Source: UBA6770 sp965661115 (GTDB lineage Bacteria > Bacteroidota > Bacteroidia > Flavobacteriales_G > Salibacteraceae). Taken from it: a stretch of 64,000 nt of DNA. The stretch spans positions 1 to 64,000 of the forward strand of contig CBFICO010000002.1 of the NCBI GenBank assembly GCA_965661115.1, written 5' to 3'. Under the pieces are notes generated by a model. The model did no database searches. It was not told where the DNA came from and was given only the letters and a program-made list of their open reading frames with translations. The translations under genes and the position numbers were made by a program. How positions within the stretch are numbered: position 1 is the stretch's first letter; every line of letters begins with the position of its first letter. Positions 61,851-64,000 of the stretch are shown in pieces.

Positions 61851-62769
61851 CTATTTTTTCTTTTTCTTGATTCGCTCTAGGCAATTTTCTATTCTAAGAA
61901 GGTATTCCACCAACGCATTGTTGAGCTCATTGGGCGATTCAAGCACAGGATAATGACCAATGCCACTGATATAAGTGATATCGTATCCAAAAAAACAATG
62001 GCGGCCAAGCGCGGCAGTATCGGTTGGCGTATAATCGCTATTTATCTGATAAAGCGGGGCGATAATGTTCTTCAAAAACTGTTTTTCGTTTTTGTAATCT
62101 CTAAATAAAAATTTAAGCGTTTCAACTCCAGTTTCTGGCTTTACACTTTGAACATCCTTAATTACTTTTCGAATGATTCTTGGATTAGAATAAGGCGAGA
62201 AAAGATATTCCGCTACATAGAATTCTGCACCTATTTTGTAGTTCTTTTTCATGATGTTAAAGAAGCATTCTTCCGCCACTTTTAAGGAGTCGGTATCTGT
62301 AATATCTACCGATTTAAAATTGTCAACACCAATTATGCCTACTACTTTATCTGGTGTTGTGCGGCTGGCTCTCAAAATGATTTCATCACCCATATCATGA
62401 CCAATGAGCACTACATTTTTGGCGGAGATTTCATTCATTACTGCCATTACGTCTCGAGCGTAGTTTTCTGGAGTCCAATTCTTACGAACTTTTCCAGATA
62501 ATCCGTGGCCGGCTAAATCAACGGTTACAACTTGGTATTTATCTTTAAAAAAAATCTACCTGTGCAACCCAATACGTGTGATTACCTCCTAAACCGTGTA
62601 CAAATAAGAGGGTAATAGGTTCTTTACCCGATACTTCATAATGGATAGTGTTGTTATCAAAACTAAGTGCTGTAACTAGTTCTGGTTTTTCGTTTTTACA
62701 CGAAAAAAAACTCGCAGCAATCATAATCACTGCGAGTTTTAATACGGTATTTCTAAATTTCAAATTCAA
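61851..62769 (-). pseudogene. Alpha/beta-hydrolase lipoprotein, interrupted by a +1 frameshift
   Basis: The gene opens at TTG 62767-62769 with a signal peptide and lipobox SFFSC (Cys24). It reads LLFVHGLGGNHTYWV (oxyanion HG), then stops at 62545 after VDFF. In the next frame the fold continues as DKYQVVTVDLAGHGLSG, VVLIGHDMGDEI, and a late GIGHYP with the catalytic His. The frames join at eight T residues (minus strand; 62547-62554), where seven would restore a 305-residue protein. The nucleophile elbow has Asp (GHDMG), as in epoxide hydrolases and dehalogenases. It could be a pseudogene, a slippage-expressed gene or a base-call error. Confidence 0.72.
62703..62740 (-). terminator. Terminator-like hairpin inside the hydrolase signal-peptide codons
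   Basis: AAAACTCGCAG (62707-62717) and CTGCGAGTTTT (62730-62740) form an 11-bp stem. Read on the minus strand it is followed by eight T residues (62703-62710 region). It lies about 30 bases after the DUF2911 stop yet encodes part of the hydrolase signal peptide. Confidence 0.6.
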
Positions 62770-63612
62770 TTATTTCAGCGAGTTTATTAAATCGTCGTTT
62801 TTCTTTACATACGAGTCATATTTCGCTTCGGTTGCCAATTGTTTTGATTTTTCTGCAGCTGCAATAGCTCCTTTTTTATCACCAGATTTTGCTAAAATCA
62901 TTGCTTGCCAATACACTACCCAAAACTTTTGATCATCACCATCCATTTCAACAGCTTTGTTTATCCAAGACAAAGACTGCTTGATATCTTTATCATTATT
63001 GTAGTAGTACTGAGCGGCAACGTACAAGTCTCTAGAACTAGGGCCACTTGTTACTTTAGCAATTTTATCCATCACCGCTTTGTCAACTTCTACCTTAATT
63101 GGTATGGTAACTAGCACATTGTCCCAAAGTATTTGCCAGTCAGCAGAGTTATCAGTAAGATTAGCAAATAACATGGTAAAGGTTTCTATTTTCATTCCAG
63201 TTTTAACCGGCTTAACCTTTATGCGAAGAACATCTTTTTCTTCTGTGTAACGAGCAGTTGAGGCAGTTGCATCAGAGTTAATTATAACTATCCATTCATC
63301 TTTTCCTGGGATAGTAAATACCGAATATTTTCCTTCTTTCAGCATTTTATCTCCAACCATAATATCGCCTTCTGCTTCTATGGTTGTAGCAAGGTTAGCT
63401 CCCGTTCTCCACAACTTGTCGTAAGGCACTAGGTCACCAAAAATTGCTCTTCCTTTTTTCCCAGGTCTGCTATACGATAGCTCCACTTCGGTTAAACCTA
63501 TTACCTGCTCAACTTCTGCGTATGGGCTCGGTTTAGGTGTTTTAATTTGTTGCGCGTTAAGCGTACCAAGGCAAAGCATTGCTATACCAACTCCAATGTT
63601 TCTTATTCTCAT
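62770..63612 (-). CDS. DUF2911 family exported protein with TPR-like C-terminus
   Basis: The 280-residue protein has a signal peptide (to about GTLNAQ, residue 21). The DUF2911 body opens PSPYAEVEQVIGLTEVELSYSRP (split by its own motif SRPGKKGRAIFG) and continues LVPYDKLWRTGAN and GKYSVFTIPGKDEW. A C-terminal helical pair at about 205-275 looks like one or two TPRs. The family is widespread in Bacteroidota and of unknown function. Its stop abuts the TTG start of the hydrolase with no gap. Confidence 0.82.
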   Translation of the reverse strand: MRIRNIGVGIAMLCLGTLNAQQIKTPKPSPYAEVEQVIGLTEVELSYSRPGKKGRAIFGDLVPYDKLWRTGANLATTIEAEGDIMVGDKMLKEGKYSVFTIPGKDEWIVIINSDATASTARYTEEKDVLRIKVKPVKTGMKIETFTMLFANLTDNSADWQILWDNVLVTIPIKVEVDKAVMDKIAKVTSGPSSRDLYVAAQYYYNNDKDIKQSLSWINKAVEMDGDDQKFWVVYWQAMILAKSGDKKGAIAAAEKSKQLATEAKYDSYVKKNDDLINSLK

Positions 63613-63906
63613 AACTTTTGTTTTCGTTTATAAAAATCCGAGCGAAAATACCGATTAATGCGGTCTTAAAACTCATTTTTAAATCTGGGTATCTTAAATG
63701 GTTTTAAACATTTACTATCATTTATCAACATTGTTGATTTTGTGGAGGTTATGGAGGTTATTAGCCCGCCGTTTATTGTTAAAATTGCAATACTTAGGTT
63801 ACAAAAATGTTAATGCTGCATCATCAACTTTAAGTTTCTGAAAATCAGCAATAAACGTTCTTAGAGTCTATATTGTGTATTCATTTCTTATTGGAGAAAG
63901 TTATTA
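63613..63906. promoter_or_regulatory. Divergent intergenic region upstream of purH and the DUF2911 gene
   Basis: This 294-base gap holds a perfect 7-bp inverted repeat ATCAACA-T-TGTTGAT (63724-63738) and, five bases later, a tandem pair of TGGAGGTTA (63743-63751 and 63752-63760). I found no clean TAnnTTTG box for purH and no RNA gene. The sites may serve regulators of either divergent gene. Confidence 0.4.
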
Positions 63907-64000
63907 GTGGAAGAAAGGAAAATTAAAAACGCACTTATTTCGGTATTTAACAAAGATGGATTAGAACCAGTTGTGCGAAAATTAGACGAGCTCGGAGTAA
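63907..64000 (+). CDS. purH: Bifunctional AICAR formyltransferase/IMP cyclohydrolase PurH, N-terminal part
   Basis: The gene runs off the right edge and only 31 codons are present. They read from GTG 63907 as EERKIKNALISVFNKDG (after the initiator), then LEPVVRKLDELGV. KxALISVxxKxGL is the typical opening of the PurH IMP cyclohydrolase domain, which closes the purine ring in the last step to IMP. No in-frame ATG lies just upstream, so GTG is the probable start. Confidence 0.8.
   Translation, partial: MEERKIKNALISVFNKDGLEPVVRKLDELGV

Overview
The window is a gene-dense, low-GC chromosomal segment of a member of the Bacteroidota, most likely a marine Flavobacteriales lineage (Cryomorphaceae/Schleiferiaceae-like; the family is a guess). 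The evidence is gliding and type IX secretion (T9SS) hallmarks (gldD, gldE, three large secreted proteins with T9SS C-terminal signals), DUF5686/DUF5777/DUF4271/DUF4286/DUF2911 proteins typical of the phylum, start codons mostly lacking Shine-Dalgarno sequences, and the Bacteroidota -7 box TAnnTTTG in front of many genes. I see no rRNA, tRNA, CRISPR array, insertion sequence, integrase or prophage. The region reads as core chromosome.

Layout. 1-7.4 kb: a partial sensor histidine kinase (-), a T9SS cargo protein, pgi/pmi, lipB, a serine hydrolase and an S41 processing protease. 7.7-12.3 kb: queA, then ispD-rlmN-aat and a polyprenyl synthase. 12.3-17.3 kb: a glutaryl-CoA-type dehydrogenase, a three-gene set (tandem haem c lipoprotein, YceI, DUF5777 barrel), DUF4271 and a HemD-like protein. 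17.3-22.8 kb: rnpA, a second S41 protease, and O-antigen ligase, GT9 and GT2 genes for surface polysaccharide. 22.9-31 kb: sucA-sucB, then lptB, DUF5686 and tatC (-). 31-40.3 kb: a lipoprotein, haem A synthase, the conserved gldD-gldE-ssb-mutY block (-), then HU, a TPR protein, a 29-residue basic protein, RNase G, recX and prfB with its programmed +1 frameshift. 40.3-53 kb: a 1295-residue multi-domain adhesin-like protein (-), arsC, fumC, manC with an SprT-like protein and a small lipoprotein (-), an MlaE/MlaF pair and a 1006-residue T9SS protein (-). 53-64 kb: a LolD/MacB-type ATPase, an EamA exporter, rplU-rpmA, serS-lipoprotein-TPR-DUF4286-rsmA-mgtE, a frameshifted alpha/beta-hydrolase lipoprotein, a DUF2911 protein and the start of purH.

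Most of the content is housekeeping. Several short genes were recovered by reading the gaps: 37007-37096, 44644-44793 and 48035-48196. The least understood items are the haem c lipoprotein/YceI/DUF5777 trio, the hydrolase gene carrying both an embedded terminator hairpin and a homopolymer frameshift, palindromes at the serS, mutY and purH promoters, a 10-bp-spaced direct repeat upstream of the histidine kinase, and a strong Shine-Dalgarno at mgtE in a phylum that rarely uses one. I found no convincing new defence or mobile system. All functions are assigned by reading motifs and recalling families; no database search was run.
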